Position numbers and translations under genes: made by a program. A stretch of 64,000 nucleotides of DNA from Vibrio gelatinilyticus. GTDB lineage: Bacteria > Pseudomonadota > Gammaproteobacteria > Enterobacterales > Vibrionaceae. The notes below the pieces were generated by a model. It made no database searches. It worked only from the letters and a program-made list of their open reading frames with translations, and was not told where the DNA came from. Location: the NCBI RefSeq assembly GCF_022836845.1, contig NZ_JAJNNZ010000002.1:233033-297032 (forward strand). Direction: 5' to 3'. Below, in pieces: positions 19,984 to 29,818 of the stretch (positions are counted from its first letter, which is position 1; each line of letters starts with the position of its first letter).

Positions 19984-20877
19984 CTAAAAAGAAAGAAGTT
20001 GCGAGAAATCAGCATCACAAACACTCTTAACTGCCGGATGCTGAATCATCCTTTCAGCGAAAATGACGTAATATTCTTCTTTTAGCTCATCAATGTGTCC
20101 AATCATTTGCAGTGGTTTTTCACTTTTGACATCAGAAATATAAATGCTGGGTGCAAGAAAGATAACGTCTTCTTTGTACTGCGAAAACGCCTTCATCAAC
20201 GCCACATCATCAAACTCCCCTAACACATTAGGCTGTAGCCCTTGCTGATCAAACCACTGTAGAATTTTTCTTCCCATCGACGTTCGGCTGCCAGGAATTA
20301 ATAACTTTCTTTGTTCAAGAACTTCAGGAAACTTCACATCTTTTATCTCACTGGTGGTAAAGAAGCTCATTCGGCTTTCACCAAGCTTTTTACTAAATAG
20401 CCCAGGGCTTTTACCAGAATCAACAGGACAGTCGGACAAAATCATATCCAGCTTATGCTGCGCTAGCTGCTCCAATAGCATCTCGTGTGTCGACTCGAAA
20501 CAACGCAAATGAATGCTGTCGTCTTCAGGAATAGTCGTCAGTAATATCTTACTAACCAGACGCTTAGACAAAGCATCAGCGACTCCTACATCGAATAGAA
20601 TATTAGAGCGCTGACTATAGTTGACGATATCGAGCATTTCATAGCTCAAACCAAACATACGATCGGCGTACTTATAGACCAACTGACCAAGCTCTGTGGG
20701 CTCAACGCTCCTTCCGTTACGTTTAGTCAATTTACCATCCATGCGATCTTCTAAGGCTTTGATCTGCCCAGTTACCGTTTGAGGCGTGAGAAAAAGCGCA
20801 TCGGCAGCTTTGGTCACGGAGCCTTGTTTGCATACCATCCAGAAGTAATAAAGATGGTTATAGTTGAGGTGAGACAT
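19984..20877 (-). CDS. nhaR: LysR-type regulator NhaR
   Basis: The 297-residue LysR-type protein has an N-terminal helix-turn-helix ([33 protein letters not shown], about 12-44, described in parts) and a periplasmic-binding-protein-like effector domain. It resembles NhaR, the Na+-responsive activator of the NhaA antiporter gene in E. coli. Here the divergent neighbour is the Na+/phosphate symporter gene nptA rather than nhaA, which fits a Na+-linked role. A perfect 14-bp palindrome lies between the two genes. Confidence 0.88.
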   Translation of the reverse strand: MSHLNYNHLYYFWMVCKQGSVTKAADALFLTPQTVTGQIKALEDRMDGKLTKRNGRSVEPTELGQLVYKYADRMFGLSYEMLDIVNYSQRSNILFDVGVADALSKRLVSKILLTTIPEDDSIHLRCFESTHEMLLEQLAQHKLDMILSDCPVDSGKSPGLFSKKLGESRMSFFTTSEIKDVKFPEVLEQRKLLIPGSRTSMGRKILQWFDQQGLQPNVLGEFDDVALMKAFSQYKEDVIFLAPSIYISDVKSEKPLQMIGHIDELKEEYYVIFAERMIQHPAVKSVCDADFSQLLSF

Positions 20878-21283
20878 TACGGTAAACCTTGAAATAAGCG
20901 ACTACATCGTTATACCAAAATCTGTCACGCCACTCAATGTTCGTATATACCTAACATTAGAAGCTGTAGCTTCTGTTTTTCCGAAAATAAAAGTGTCATA
21001 TATGACAACATACTGTGCAGATATTGGTCTATTTCAAAAAAAAGTTATTTTTTTTAATCGGCTCACAATTTTTGACACCAGGAAAGACAGTAAAAATAAA
21101 CAATTAAAATCATATAGTTAATACAGTGAAAAGTGTGTGCGCTTTCTCCCCCACCAACACAGTACGCAAAAAGTCACCAACGACATTAAAGCGTCATATT
21201 TCTGTAATATTTGATGCTTACTATCGCCGTTAGATTTAACTACAGACCAAATTTTAGACTTACTAAGGTCAATGGAGAAAACT
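20878..21283. promoter_or_regulatory. nhaR-nptA divergent control region
   Basis: The 406-base AT-rich gap contains a perfect palindrome TGTCATATATGACA (20994-21007), a likely operator. Some 20 bases before it is a 6-bp hairpin AGAAGC/GCTTCT followed by GTTTTT (20959-20980), which looks like a weak plus-strand terminator. I see no ORF with a ribosome binding site. The palindrome shares TGTCAT with a Pho-box half, but no second direct repeat at 11-bp spacing is present. Confidence 0.5.
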
Positions 21284-22432
21284 ATGATGAACCAAGCGAC
21301 GGCAGTTACATCACCAATGTCGAGTACTACCCGCTGGTTACGCTGGGCAAACTTGGCGTTCATGCTTTACCTACTATTACTTGCAGTATCACTAGTAGGA
21401 AGCGGCTTCAAATTAGCCAGTGGCGAACACGCAAAAGTATTGTTTGAGTTCGCTTCTCACCCTGTAGCAGGCCTAATGATAGGTTTGGTTGCCACAGCTC
21501 TCATTCAATCTTCTAGTACCGTTACGTCGATCATCGTTGGTTTGGTAGCAGGTGGCTTACCTGTGACCGTTGCGATTCCAATGATCATGGGTGCGAACAT
21601 CGGTACGACAGTGACCAATACACTTGTCAGCCTTGGTCATGTGCGTTGCAATACCGAGTTTAAACGAGCTTTTGCTAGCGCCACGATTCATGACTTTTTC
21701 AACCTACTCGCAGTCGCTATCTTCTTACCGTTGGAGATGATGTTCGGTATTTTAGAGAAGATATCTCATTGGCTAGTCTCCCCTATGCTCGCTACTGGTG
21801 ATATGAGCATGAAAGGCCTTAACTTCATTAAGCCGCTAACAAAGCCTGTCGTGAGTGCTATTAAAGAGCCTCTATCTGCATTTGGTGACGTTGCCGGTGG
21901 TATCGCATTGATCGTACTCGGTATCGCGACAATCTTCGTTGCAATTACCGTGATGGGCAAGCTAATGAAGAGCCTAATGGTTGGTCGAGCTAAAGACATT
22001 CTTAAGAACGCAATTGGTCGCGGTCCACTGCATGGCATCGCATCAGGCTCTATTGTGACGATTTTGGTACAGTCCTCTTCAACTACAACCAGCTTGATGG
22101 TGCCGCTTGTAGGTTCTGGAACACTCAAAGTTCGCGATGTTTATCCATTTACACTTGGCGCCAACATCGGTACATGTATCACAGGTTTGCTAGCCGCTAC
22201 AGCTGTAACAGGTGAGTTCGCTATCTTTGCTCTGCAAATTGCCTTAGTTCACTTAGTGTTTAACTTGATGGCCACAGTATTCATCTTCGGTATTCCTTTC
22301 TTAAGAGAATTACCAGTGAAAGGCGCTGACTATATTTCAGATATGGCGATTAAGAACAAATCTATTGTCGCTTGCTATCTAGCGTCTATCTTTGTTGTCA
22401 TTCCTGGCTCAATCTTGATGCTAACCGCTTAA
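21284..22432 (+). CDS. nptA: Na+/phosphate symporter NptA
   Basis: NptA is a sodium-driven inorganic phosphate importer of the inner membrane, described in V. cholerae, related to animal type II Na/Pi cotransporters. The two inverted Na/Pi repeats each carry the QSSS motif: QSSSTVTSIIVGLVAGG near residue 76 and QSSSTTTSLMVPLVGSG near 265. GANIGTTVTN and GANIGTCITG follow the first and second repeat. I start at ATG 21284 (382 aa) because GGAG lies 6 bases upstream; the ATG at 21272 overlaps that site. It is divergent from nhaR. Confidence 0.95.
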   Translation: MMNQATAVTSPMSSTTRWLRWANLAFMLYLLLLAVSLVGSGFKLASGEHAKVLFEFASHPVAGLMIGLVATALIQSSSTVTSIIVGLVAGGLPVTVAIPMIMGANIGTTVTNTLVSLGHVRCNTEFKRAFASATIHDFFNLLAVAIFLPLEMMFGILEKISHWLVSPMLATGDMSMKGLNFIKPLTKPVVSAIKEPLSAFGDVAGGIALIVLGIATIFVAITVMGKLMKSLMVGRAKDILKNAIGRGPLHGIASGSIVTILVQSSSTTTSLMVPLVGSGTLKVRDVYPFTLGANIGTCITGLLAATAVTGEFAIFALQIALVHLVFNLMATVFIFGIPFLRELPVKGADYISDMAIKNKSIVACYLASIFVVIPGSILMLTA

Positions 22433-22450
22433 ACAACTCATTAGATATAA

Positions 22451-22482
22451 AAAGGCTTAACCATTGGTTAAGCCTTTTTTTT
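22451..22482. terminator. Terminator between nptA and the Slp lipoprotein gene
   Basis: A perfect 12-bp stem AAAGGCTTAACC / GGTTAAGCCTTT (loop ATT) with T-run on the plus strand and A-run before it on the other side serves both convergent genes. Confidence 0.92.
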
Positions 22483-23047
22483 AATAGTAGTCTCCGCCGT
22501 AATCATAGTCATAGGCGTCATAGTGATCGATGATGTCCACATCATCCCAGTAGTAATATCGATCAGGGTAATAGTCGTAGTATGGGTCGCCGACATAATA
22601 GGTTTTGATACGCTTATCATCGGTCCATAGATAGTAATTTGATGCATCGATAATAGGAACCATCATCGACTGCTCTCCTACCGTTATCTCACCCTCCCCA
22701 ACAATTAAACCCACAACGGTTAACAGTTTTTCAGGTTTGAACACCGCAGGATCAAGATAGCGGGCGACCTTCACCACAAATCGTCCTGAACCTTGCAGAG
22801 TGTTATCTGGACGCTTTTTAGAATCGAGTTCAAAATGACTGACTTCTAGGACCGTTGACTGAGAGGTAGGGTTTTCGATTGTCGCAATAACGCCTCCCCA
22901 TCGCGCAGGTTTGCCTACTGCTTGGTCTGGGCTTTGCAACGTTTGCTGATAATCAACCAATAAATTTTCATCTGCAACCTTAACTTCATCTGGCGAATTG
23001 CTGCAACCGACAAGAAAAGTGGTTAAGCAAAAAACTAACGCTCTCAT
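22481..23047 (-). CDS. Slp-family outer-membrane lipoprotein with Tyr/Asp-rich tail
   Basis: The start at MRALVFC is set by GGAGG 8 bases upstream. The signal peptide ends FLVGC (lipid Cys at residue 15, Ser at +2). The middle (PDQAVGKPARWGGVIATIEN ... PDNTLQGSGRFVVK ... TVVGLIVGEGEITVGE) matches Slp, an outer-membrane lipoprotein induced by carbon starvation in E. coli. The last 35 or so residues are unusual: nearly all Tyr, Asp, Gly and Trp. That tail is absent from the E. coli protein as I remember it. Function is unknown. Confidence 0.85.
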   Translation of the reverse strand: MRALVFCLTTFLVGCSNSPDEVKVADENLLVDYQQTLQSPDQAVGKPARWGGVIATIENPTSQSTVLEVSHFELDSKKRPDNTLQGSGRFVVKVARYLDPAVFKPEKLLTVVGLIVGEGEITVGEQSMMVPIIDASNYYLWTDDKRIKTYYVGDPYYDYYPDRYYYWDDVDIIDHYDAYDYDYGGDYY

Positions 23048-23300
23048 ATTTAATCCCTCCAAAATATTCATTAAGTATTGCCCATCGAGTGAAGGAGTGA
23101 CAAGTTATTCGAGTTAACTCTATGAGTAAGAATAAGAAATGACTTCGGCTGATTAGCGCTGAATATTAACCAAGATAAAGTAATCTGTGGTGTTTATAAA
23201 CACACCGTAAACTAACTCAATACTAACATTCCCCCTCTTACTCCAATGACTCCAGTGCTTTACCCTCTGCACCACTGACAAATAAAGTATTGGTAACTCT

Positions 23301-23600
23301 ATGAAATTTAATCTATTCGTTCTTCTGACTGCACTAAGTGCACCTAGCTACGGCTACTACTGTGATCAAACAGCTGAAGGCGCCGTTGATGGCGCAATTA
23401 CTGGTGCTGTTGTGGGCGGAATTGTTGGTGGTGGTGACGGTGCTGCTGCAGGTGCCGCTATTGGTGGTGGTGCTGGCGCGATTGACGGCGCTTATGATGA
23501 GGAAGCGTGCGAAGTCGTTACCGATGTCGTTGTTGAAGATGAAATCATCGAAGAAGAAGTGCTTGAAGAAGAAATCATCGACGACGCAATTTACGACTAA
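23301..23600 (+). CDS. Small exported glycine-zipper protein with acidic tail
   Basis: The 99-residue product has a signal peptide (MKFNLFVLLTALSAPSYG), then a Gly/Ala repeat region with GxxxG spacing typical of glycine-zipper membrane-inserting segments (about 31-65). It ends with a strongly acidic tail of Glu, Asp, Ile and Val (about 70-99). Two cysteines flank the zipper. I do not know a named homologue. The ATG has only a weak GGT upstream. It is a single-gene unit next to the Slp lipoprotein gene, which also ends in an acidic tail. Confidence 0.7.
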   Translation: MKFNLFVLLTALSAPSYGYYCDQTAEGAVDGAITGAVVGGIVGGGDGAAAGAAIGGGAGAIDGAYDEEACEVVTDVVVEDEIIEEEVLEEEIIDDAIYD

Positions 23601-23728
23601 TCGTTCTTTAGAGCTAATGTCCCCCCGTTCGCTCTTAGTAACACCCAGTAACTGCCAGTTTGTTACTCAACAAGCTGTTTAATCTCAGTACACTAAGCCG
23701 TTAACGACTAGTACTGCTGAGGATAAAG

Positions 23729-24469
23729 ATGAAGAAAGTCGCACTTGTTACTGGGGCCTACCAAGGCATTGGCCGAGCCACTTGTGAACGCCTCATGGCG
23801 CAAGATTTTCACGTGATCATGGCGGATATTCAGTCTTGTGAATATTTGGCGGCCGACTATCGCACTAAAGGGTTTTCCGCTACTAACATGCGGCTTGACT
23901 TGGCAAAGTCGTCCATTTTCCCAGCTATTGCTAATAGCATTGAACAACAGTTTGGCAAGCTTGATGTCTTAATCAATAACGCCGCAATCTTACCTGATAT
24001 GGGTCAACACCCATCCGATCTGGCCGAAGCAGTCTATCGCCACGTACTAGAAGTGAACCAAATTGGCCCTTTCTTGCTAACCAAAGCCTTGGTGCCGCTC
24101 CTTAAAAAAGCGCCATCAGCCAGGATCGTCAACGTATCAAGCCAAGTAGCACAGTTGGCTCAACTCTCGGATATGAACTCCCCCATTAAAGATGACGTTT
24201 GTGCAGCCTACCAAGCGTCCAAGATTGGGGTTAATGGTAATACTGTGTTGTTTGCCAAAGAGCTAGAACCTTTGGGAATTAAAGTCAATTCCTACTGCCC
24301 TGGTTGGGTCGATACGGCGATGAACACAGAAGAGCTGCCTGATTACGGTGAAGAGGTAAGACCAAAGACACCTTACGAGGGCGCTGATACGGCAATTTGG
24401 CTAGCGACACTTGATAGTAATGGCCCCACAGCTAGCTTTTTCACCGACCGAGACGCACTTAACTGGTGA
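23729..24469 (+). CDS. Short-chain dehydrogenase/reductase (SDR) family oxidoreductase
   Basis: This is a 246-residue classical SDR. The Rossmann cofactor motif TGAYQGIG lies at residues 8-15, NNAA at about 87, the catalytic Ser in VNVSS (about 134) and YxxxK as YQASK (about 156-160). An acid at the end of the second strand (MADIQ) favours NAD(H). It resembles carbonyl reductases more than fatty-acid enzymes, with PGWVDTAM after the active site. GAGG lies 6 bases before the ATG. The substrate cannot be read from the sequence. Confidence 0.9.
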   Translation: MKKVALVTGAYQGIGRATCERLMAQDFHVIMADIQSCEYLAADYRTKGFSATNMRLDLAKSSIFPAIANSIEQQFGKLDVLINNAAILPDMGQHPSDLAEAVYRHVLEVNQIGPFLLTKALVPLLKKAPSARIVNVSSQVAQLAQLSDMNSPIKDDVCAAYQASKIGVNGNTVLFAKELEPLGIKVNSYCPGWVDTAMNTEELPDYGEEVRPKTPYEGADTAIWLATLDSNGPTASFFTDRDALNW

Positions 24470-24491
24470 TAAGCGTCTCATCAAGTACAAC

Positions 24492-24518
24492 AAAGCCGAG
24501 CATCCTATGCTCGGCTTT
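24492..24518. terminator. Terminator between SDR gene and thyA
   Basis: A perfect 12-bp stem AAAGCCGAGCAT / ATGCTCGGCTTT with loop CCT separates two convergent genes. The U-runs are short, but the stem is strong. Confidence 0.85.
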
Positions 24519-24526
24519 ATCATTTA

Positions 24527-25378
24527 TTAGACTGAGAAAGGATACCGTATTGGCTCGTGGCATTCATAACCTTTCACCTCAAAGTCATCCATCGTCACCC
24601 ATGTTTCAAGATCTTCTAGGGACTTAATCTCAGGGTTAATATGGAATGACGCTGCCGCCAATGGCTCACGCTTAAGTTGAACATCTCGCATCAACTCAAG
24701 CTGATCTTCATAGATGTGTGCATTAACAATTTTATGGTAGGCCTGACCCGGTTTCTTGCCAGTAATTTGCGCCATAATCGCCAAAAATACGTAGACCTGC
24801 ACCATGTTAAAGTTCAATCCAAGCGGTACATCACAGGATCGCTGGGTACTATTTAGATACAAGGTATCGCCAAGCAAAGAGAAGTGATGGCTGTACATGC
24901 ATGGACGCAGGCAACCCATATGGAACTCACCAGGGTTATAGAAATTTAAAATCTCACCTCGATTATCCACACCTTTTGTTAAGTCATCTACGATTTTACG
25001 AAGCTGATCAATGTGGCCACCATCAGGTTTCGCCCAGGCTCTCCCCTGTACACCGTAAACCCGCCCCATGTCGTCTTCACCCTTACGATAAGGGTTATCT
25101 AGCCAAGCTTGATTTAGGTTTGCATTAGCATCCCATGTTTTGGTACCAAGTTTACGAAAATCCTCAGCATTATCGTAACCACGAATGTATCCCAATAATT
25201 CGGCCACTGCGGCTTTCCAAAAGCTTTTGCGAGTCGTAACCAACGGAAATTCATTATTAGCTACATCATAAGTGAGGTCTGCGTTAATCACCGTCAAACA
25301 TCGCTTACCCGTACGCTCATTTTCAACCCATACGCCATCGTCGACAATACGCTGGCATAAATCTAAATACTGTCTCAC
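24527..25378 (-). CDS. thyA: Thymidylate synthase ThyA
   Basis: ThyA methylates dUMP to dTMP using methylene-THF. I start at the GTG of (M)[11 protein letters not shown], giving 283 residues, the usual Vibrio length; a TTG overlapping the lgt stop would add seven unconserved residues. The catalytic cysteine lies in [10 protein letters not shown] and the dUMP-binding arginine in [29 protein letters not shown] is conserved. It follows lgt with 17 bases between, as in E. coli. Confidence 0.97.
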   Translation of the reverse strand: MRQYLDLCQRIVDDGVWVENERTGKRCLTVINADLTYDVANNEFPLVTTRKSFWKAAVAELLGYIRGYDNAEDFRKLGTKTWDANANLNQAWLDNPYRKGEDDMGRVYGVQGRAWAKPDGGHIDQLRKIVDDLTKGVDNRGEILNFYNPGEFHMGCLRPCMYSHHFSLLGDTLYLNSTQRSCDVPLGLNFNMVQVYVFLAIMAQITGKKPGQAYHKIVNAHIYEDQLELMRDVQLKREPLAAASFHINPEIKSLEDLETWVTMDDFEVKGYECHEPIRYPFSV

Positions 25379-25395
25379 AATAAACCCTACTATTT

Positions 25396-26205
25396 TCAAA
25401 CGCTTTTCGAAGGCGCTGAATTGTATCTATAAGACCAAGCTATCATCAAAGCGCCGATAATGATCATTGGTAGCGACAAAATTTGCCCCATAGAGATGAA
25501 GTCACCGAACAGCCCTAAATGAGCATCTGGTTCTCGAACATATTCAACAAGGAATCTAAAGGAACCATACCCTAATAAGAACAGCCCTGATACTGAGCCT
25601 GCCGGTCGTGGTTTATGAATAAACCAATTAAGAATAAAGAATAGTACCCCCCCTTCCAGCGCAAACTCGTAGAGCTGAGAAGGGTGTCTTGGCAATGGAC
25701 CGCCATTTGGGAAGACTATCGCCCAAGGAACGTCTGTGACACGTCCCCAAAGCTCACTGTTCATAAAGTTACCTATTCGTCCCATACCAAGGCCAAACGG
25801 CACTAGAGGGGCAATGAAGTCTGCAACCCCGAAGAAGGTTCGACCGTTCTTTCGAGCATACCAGAACATGGCCGTAATGACGCCCAATAGACCGCCATGA
25901 AAAGACATGCCACCGGTCCATACTTTAAACAAGTACAGGGGATCTCTAAGCAGTTCATCAAAGGCATAGAAAAAGACATAGCCTAGTCGGCCGCCGATCA
26001 CGACACCCAAGAACCCAGCAAACAACAGGTCAGAGACTTGATCTCTCGTCCAGCCTGACCCTTTTTTATCAGCTCTACGGTTGGCTAACCACATCGCAAA
26101 GACAAACCCAACAAGGTACATCAAACCATACCAACGAACAGAGACAGGCCCAAGTTCAATTAATACAGGATCGATACTAGGAAACTCAATATATCCTTGA
26201 GACAT
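25396..26205 (-). CDS. lgt: Prolipoprotein diacylglyceryl transferase Lgt
   Basis: Lgt attaches diacylglycerol to the lipobox cysteine of prolipoproteins, the step before LspA. The 269-residue protein has about seven membrane helices. The signature [17 protein letters not shown] (about 141-157) and the essential SFHGGLLG (about 101) and HPSQLYE (about 194) segments are present. It precedes thyA and follows the TSUP permease by 39 bases in one run of minus-strand genes. Confidence 0.98.
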   Translation of the reverse strand: MSQGYIEFPSIDPVLIELGPVSVRWYGLMYLVGFVFAMWLANRRADKKGSGWTRDQVSDLLFAGFLGVVIGGRLGYVFFYAFDELLRDPLYLFKVWTGGMSFHGGLLGVITAMFWYARKNGRTFFGVADFIAPLVPFGLGMGRIGNFMNSELWGRVTDVPWAIVFPNGGPLPRHPSQLYEFALEGGVLFFILNWFIHKPRPAGSVSGLFLLGYGSFRFLVEYVREPDAHLGLFGDFISMGQILSLPMIIIGALMIAWSYRYNSAPSKSV

Positions 26206-26244
26206 AAATTACATTCTCTTAATACTTAACAAGCCACGAAGCTT

Positions 26245-27039
26245 CTATTGAAACATCATGGTCACGGAAACGAACAACAAAAATATTGCGAAGACCTTTT
26301 TCAGAACAGACGTTGGCAGCGTAGACGCGAGCTTTGCCCCCACTTTAGTCGTCAACATCGATGTAGAAGCGATTGCGATGAGTGCAGGGAGATACACATA
26401 ACCCACACTGTATTGTGGCAACGCATCCACTTTTACCCCATGAAAAATAAACCCTATCATACCTGAAATAGCAATGACACAACCACACACAGAAGAGGAA
26501 CCAACAGCTTTACGCATTTCCACTCCGTGACGACTTAAAAAAGGAACCGATAGTGACCCTCCCCCGATCCCCGCTAAACTAGAGACCATCCCAATACCCG
26601 AACCATAGAAGATGGTGGCCAGCGCATTGGGCATTGACCGAACCATCGTTGATTTGATTGAAAGAAACATCTGAACTGCGAGCGCCATGACGATACCCGC
26701 AAACACTTTGGGTAAATATTGAGAAGGGATCCACTCAGCGATGTAAGCACCGAATAACCCGCCTATGACAACGCCAGGCATCAACCACTTGATGACATAC
26801 ATATCGACATTACCCAACTTGAGGTGGTTCAACGCCGATGAACCCGAGGTGATAATGATAGAGGCTAAGGAGGTCGCGAGGGCAATTTGCATCACCAATT
26901 CATCAGGGATACCAAAAGATGGCAAAAGAAACACCAGTGCGGGGACAACAATCAGGCCACCACCAATCCCAAGCAGGCCAGACATGACTCCAACAATGCC
27001 ACCTAAACACAGCAGCATTCCAATTAATTCGTAATTCAA
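26245..27039 (-). CDS. Sulfite exporter TauE/SafE (TSUP) family permease
   Basis: The 264-residue inner-membrane protein has two related halves with about eight membrane segments. Each half begins with the TSUP glycine motif: GVMSGLLGIGGGLIVVPALV near residue 18 and GMVSSLAGIGGGSLSVPFL near 152. Members export or import sulfur oxyanions or organosulfonates, but the substrate is not predictable here. It starts 8 bases after ptsP and is therefore part of the rppH-ptsP-lgt-thyA operon. Confidence 0.9.
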   Translation of the reverse strand: MNYELIGMLLCLGGIVGVMSGLLGIGGGLIVVPALVFLLPSFGIPDELVMQIALATSLASIIITSGSSALNHLKLGNVDMYVIKWLMPGVVIGGLFGAYIAEWIPSQYLPKVFAGIVMALAVQMFLSIKSTMVRSMPNALATIFYGSGIGMVSSLAGIGGGSLSVPFLSRHGVEMRKAVGSSSVCGCVIAISGMIGFIFHGVKVDALPQYSVGYVYLPALIAIASTSMLTTKVGAKLASTLPTSVLKKVFAIFLLFVSVTMMFQ

Positions 27040-27047
27040 GATAGCCT

Positions 27048-29297
27048 CTAAGATTTACCCGCTCGAATAAATCCAGCTAGGCCCTTATCTTCAAAATATT
27101 GATACATCTGATCATAGATCGATTTTCCATAGTGCTGCATCAAAGCGTTGTCAGCAAGTGTTTTTAACTCTTTAGAATCGCTGTGACGCAGCAGATATTT
27201 AACGCGGGCAACATTGGAAGTGTTCATACTTAACGTGTCGTATCCTAAGCCCACAAGCAGCAGCGCTCCTATTGGGTCACCTGCCAATTCACCACAAATA
27301 CAGACAGGCAGATGGTTGGCGGCACAAACCTCATAAATGTGTTTCATCGCTGCCAATACTGACGGGTGAAGGGACTCATAGATATTCGCCACTTGCGAGT
27401 TATTTCGGTCTACAGCCAGGAGGTATTGCGTCAAGTCGTTGGTTCCGACAGAAACAAAGTCCACTTTATCTGCGATGAAAGACAGTAAATACAGCATTGA
27501 AGGAACTTCAATCATCACCCCAATTTCAGGATAAACAATGTCTTTATGCTCTTTAAGTACTTCCTGATAAGCTTGATTTATTAATACAATCGCATCATCT
27601 AACTCCTGCACAGAGGAGACCATAGGTAACAATATACTCAAATTATCGTAACCTTTGCTTGCTCTTAGCATCGCACGTAGTTGCATCAAAAAAATATCGG
27701 GATGATCTAATGTAAATCGAATACCACGCCATCCTAAAAATGGGTTATCTTCTTCTATCGGCAGGTAGGGCAGAGCCTTATCACCGCCAATATCAAGAGT
27801 TCGCATGACCACCCTTTTATCTTGATAAGCGTCTAAAACCGCACGGTACTGATGGACCTGCTCCTCTTCGGAAGGAAATTGTTGCTGCAACAAAAAGGAG
27901 ATTTCAGTGCGATACAACCCCACACCATCGACACCTTGATTAACCGATATGCTGGTATCTGCGCTCAGGCCGGCGTTTAACAAGATTTGAACACGTTTTC
28001 CATCTTGAGTACACGCCTCACTGGCCAGCGCTTGCTCAACCATCTTAGACAGTTCAGTCTCTTCGGTGACTAGGGATTGATACTCAGAAAGTAATTCTTC
28101 ATTAGGCTCTACAAAGATCTCACCGCTGTAGCCATCAACAATGCCCATTTTACCATTGAGCAAGTCTGGATTGCTATTCACCCCCATGACGGCAGGAATG
28201 CCCATCGCACGTGACAAGATCGCGGCATGTGAGTTAGCAGCACCTTCTAAAGAAACAACCGCGAGTAGTTTTTCTTTAGGGATTGAGGCTAGAATTGAAG
28301 CGGTTAACTCACGTACAATTAAGATAATCGGCTGTTCAAGAGTTAATGTTGTCTGTTCACTATTGTGGAGAAAAAACAGTAGCCGCTGACCAAGCTCTCG
28401 TACATCTTGAGCTCGCTCACGCATATAAACATCCGACATTTGAGCGAATCGATTAGCATAGTTTTCAACGACCTGCCTCAATGCCCAATCGGCTTTATCA
28501 CCACTTTGAATCTGAGCTTTTAGATCGTTTCTCAACATAGGGTCGTTGAGCAAGTGAGTAAACAGATCAAAAATAGCCAACGCGTCTTTATTGAGCTCAA
28601 GATCGAACTTCTTACGCATACGCTTAAAATCAGTTAGCGCCTTTTCTATCGCGAGCAACAAAAGTTCTTGCTCGCGGTCGACATCAAGCGTTGACGCAGG
28701 ATAAACATCCGATAATTCGGGTTGAGTGTCATCCCACCACAGCGAGCCAATAGCAACCCCTGAAGAGGCTGGAATCCCATGAATAACCGAAGGTTGCGGC
28801 TCGCTAAAAAAACGATGTCCTTGAGATTTCGCGTGAGCGATCAGCACCGCTATCTGAGCGGCCAGAGTAACCAAAAATGACTCTTCTGTTTCGCTAAATT
28901 GCCTGGATTTTTTCTGCTGAATAACTAACACGCCCAATACCTTCTTACGATAGATTATCGGGGTGCCTAAAAAAGAGTGGTAAACATTCTCACCCAACTG
29001 TGGGAAGTATTTATAATCAGGATGCCGGGCAGCTTCAGCAAGGTTGATAGGCTCAGCGGTACGTTTAACCAAGCCCACCAGACCTTCTTCAAAGTCGATA
29101 TGAATGGTATCACCACGAAACGTTAAGCCTTGTGTCGCCATTAGCTCTAGGCGTTGTTTGTCCTCATTGGCAAGGTAAATGGTACAGCACTCTGTGTTCA
29201 TTGCAGAACATGTTTGTTGTACCAATATTTCTAGGGCATGATGCACATTATCCACTTTGGAAACCTGCTCAACGATATCCCTTAGCTGCGTTAGCAT
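27048..29297 (-). CDS. ptsP: PEP-protein phosphotransferase PtsP (Enzyme I-Ntr)
   Basis: PtsP starts the nitrogen phosphotransferase relay (PtsP-NPr-EIIA-Ntr). The 749 residues, equal to the E. coli enzyme within one, comprise an N-terminal GAF domain (about 10-150), an HPr-binding helical domain, the phospho-histidine domain with GAANSHAAILSRAMGIPAVMG (about 350) and the PEP-binding barrel (FRTLDIGGDK-like MRTLDIGGDKALPY, MIEVPSM, GTNDLTQY, CGELAG). It begins 2 bases after rppH, as in E. coli. Confidence 0.98.
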   Translation of the reverse strand: MLTQLRDIVEQVSKVDNVHHALEILVQQTCSAMNTECCTIYLANEDKQRLELMATQGLTFRGDTIHIDFEEGLVGLVKRTAEPINLAEAARHPDYKYFPQLGENVYHSFLGTPIIYRKKVLGVLVIQQKKSRQFSETEESFLVTLAAQIAVLIAHAKSQGHRFFSEPQPSVIHGIPASSGVAIGSLWWDDTQPELSDVYPASTLDVDREQELLLLAIEKALTDFKRMRKKFDLELNKDALAIFDLFTHLLNDPMLRNDLKAQIQSGDKADWALRQVVENYANRFAQMSDVYMRERAQDVRELGQRLLFFLHNSEQTTLTLEQPIILIVRELTASILASIPKEKLLAVVSLEGAANSHAAILSRAMGIPAVMGVNSNPDLLNGKMGIVDGYSGEIFVEPNEELLSEYQSLVTEETELSKMVEQALASEACTQDGKRVQILLNAGLSADTSISVNQGVDGVGLYRTEISFLLQQQFPSEEEQVHQYRAVLDAYQDKRVVMRTLDIGGDKALPYLPIEEDNPFLGWRGIRFTLDHPDIFLMQLRAMLRASKGYDNLSILLPMVSSVQELDDAIVLINQAYQEVLKEHKDIVYPEIGVMIEVPSMLYLLSFIADKVDFVSVGTNDLTQYLLAVDRNNSQVANIYESLHPSVLAAMKHIYEVCAANHLPVCICGELAGDPIGALLLVGLGYDTLSMNTSNVARVKYLLRHSDSKELKTLADNALMQHYGKSIYDQMYQYFEDKGLAGFIRAGKS

Positions 29298-29299
29298 AC

Positions 29300-29818
29300 C
29301 TACCCTCTTCGTTGTTTTCGCTTGCCTTTCACCTTACGCTCTTTAAATGGCATAGCCAACGAGGCAAACTCTTTCATAGCTCGTCGGTAAACGTCCCTCT
29401 TAAAGGACACGACCTGACGTACTGGATACCAATAGCTTACCCAACGCCAACCATCAAATTCAGGGGTACTACCACGCTGCATATTGATTCTCGATTCATC
29501 ACAATCCAATCGCAGTAGAAACCATTTCTGTTTTTGTCCAATACAAACGGGCTTAGAATCCCAGCGAACCAAACGCTTAGGTAATCTATATCGTAACCAA
29601 TGACGACTGACCGCCACAATTTTGACATCGTGTTTGGTCAAGCCGACCTCTTCGTACAATTCCCGGTACATCGCTTGCTCTGGGGATTCCCCATCGTCAA
29701 TGCCTCCTTGCGGAAACTGCCAAGAATGTTGTCCGTATCGTTTAGCCCAGAAGACCTGACCATGGTTGTTACAAATTACAATACCAACATTAAGTCGGTA
29801 ACCATCGCCATCTATCAC
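29300..29818 (-). CDS. rppH: RNA pyrophosphohydrolase RppH
   Basis: RppH removes pyrophosphate from mRNA 5' ends and so triggers RNase E decay. It starts with GTG as (M)[16 protein letters not shown]. The Nudix box is [23 protein letters not shown] (about 38-60, in parts), followed by the conserved [13 protein letters not shown] and [16 protein letters not shown]. The 172-residue product has a basic C-terminal tail. It leads the operon to thyA and is divergent from mutH across a 635-base region rich in DnaA boxes. Confidence 0.97.
   Translation of the reverse strand: MIDGDGYRLNVGIVICNNHGQVFWAKRYGQHSWQFPQGGIDDGESPEQAMYRELYEEVGLTKHDVKIVAVSRHWLRYRLPKRLVRWDSKPVCIGQKQKWFLLRLDCDESRINMQRGSTPEFDGWRWVSYWYPVRQVVSFKRDVYRRAMKEFASLAMPFKERKVKGKRKQRRG

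Noticed and set aside
20959..20980. Intrinsic terminator within the nhaR-nptA gap
   Set aside because: The stem is only 6 bp with half A-T pairs, and no plus-strand gene precedes it; kept only as a note in the region entry.
23338..23682. 114-codon ORF over the glycine-zipper gene
   Set aside because: It is an alternative frame of the repetitive Gly/Ala coding region, without a ribosome binding site; the frame at 23301 has a signal peptide.
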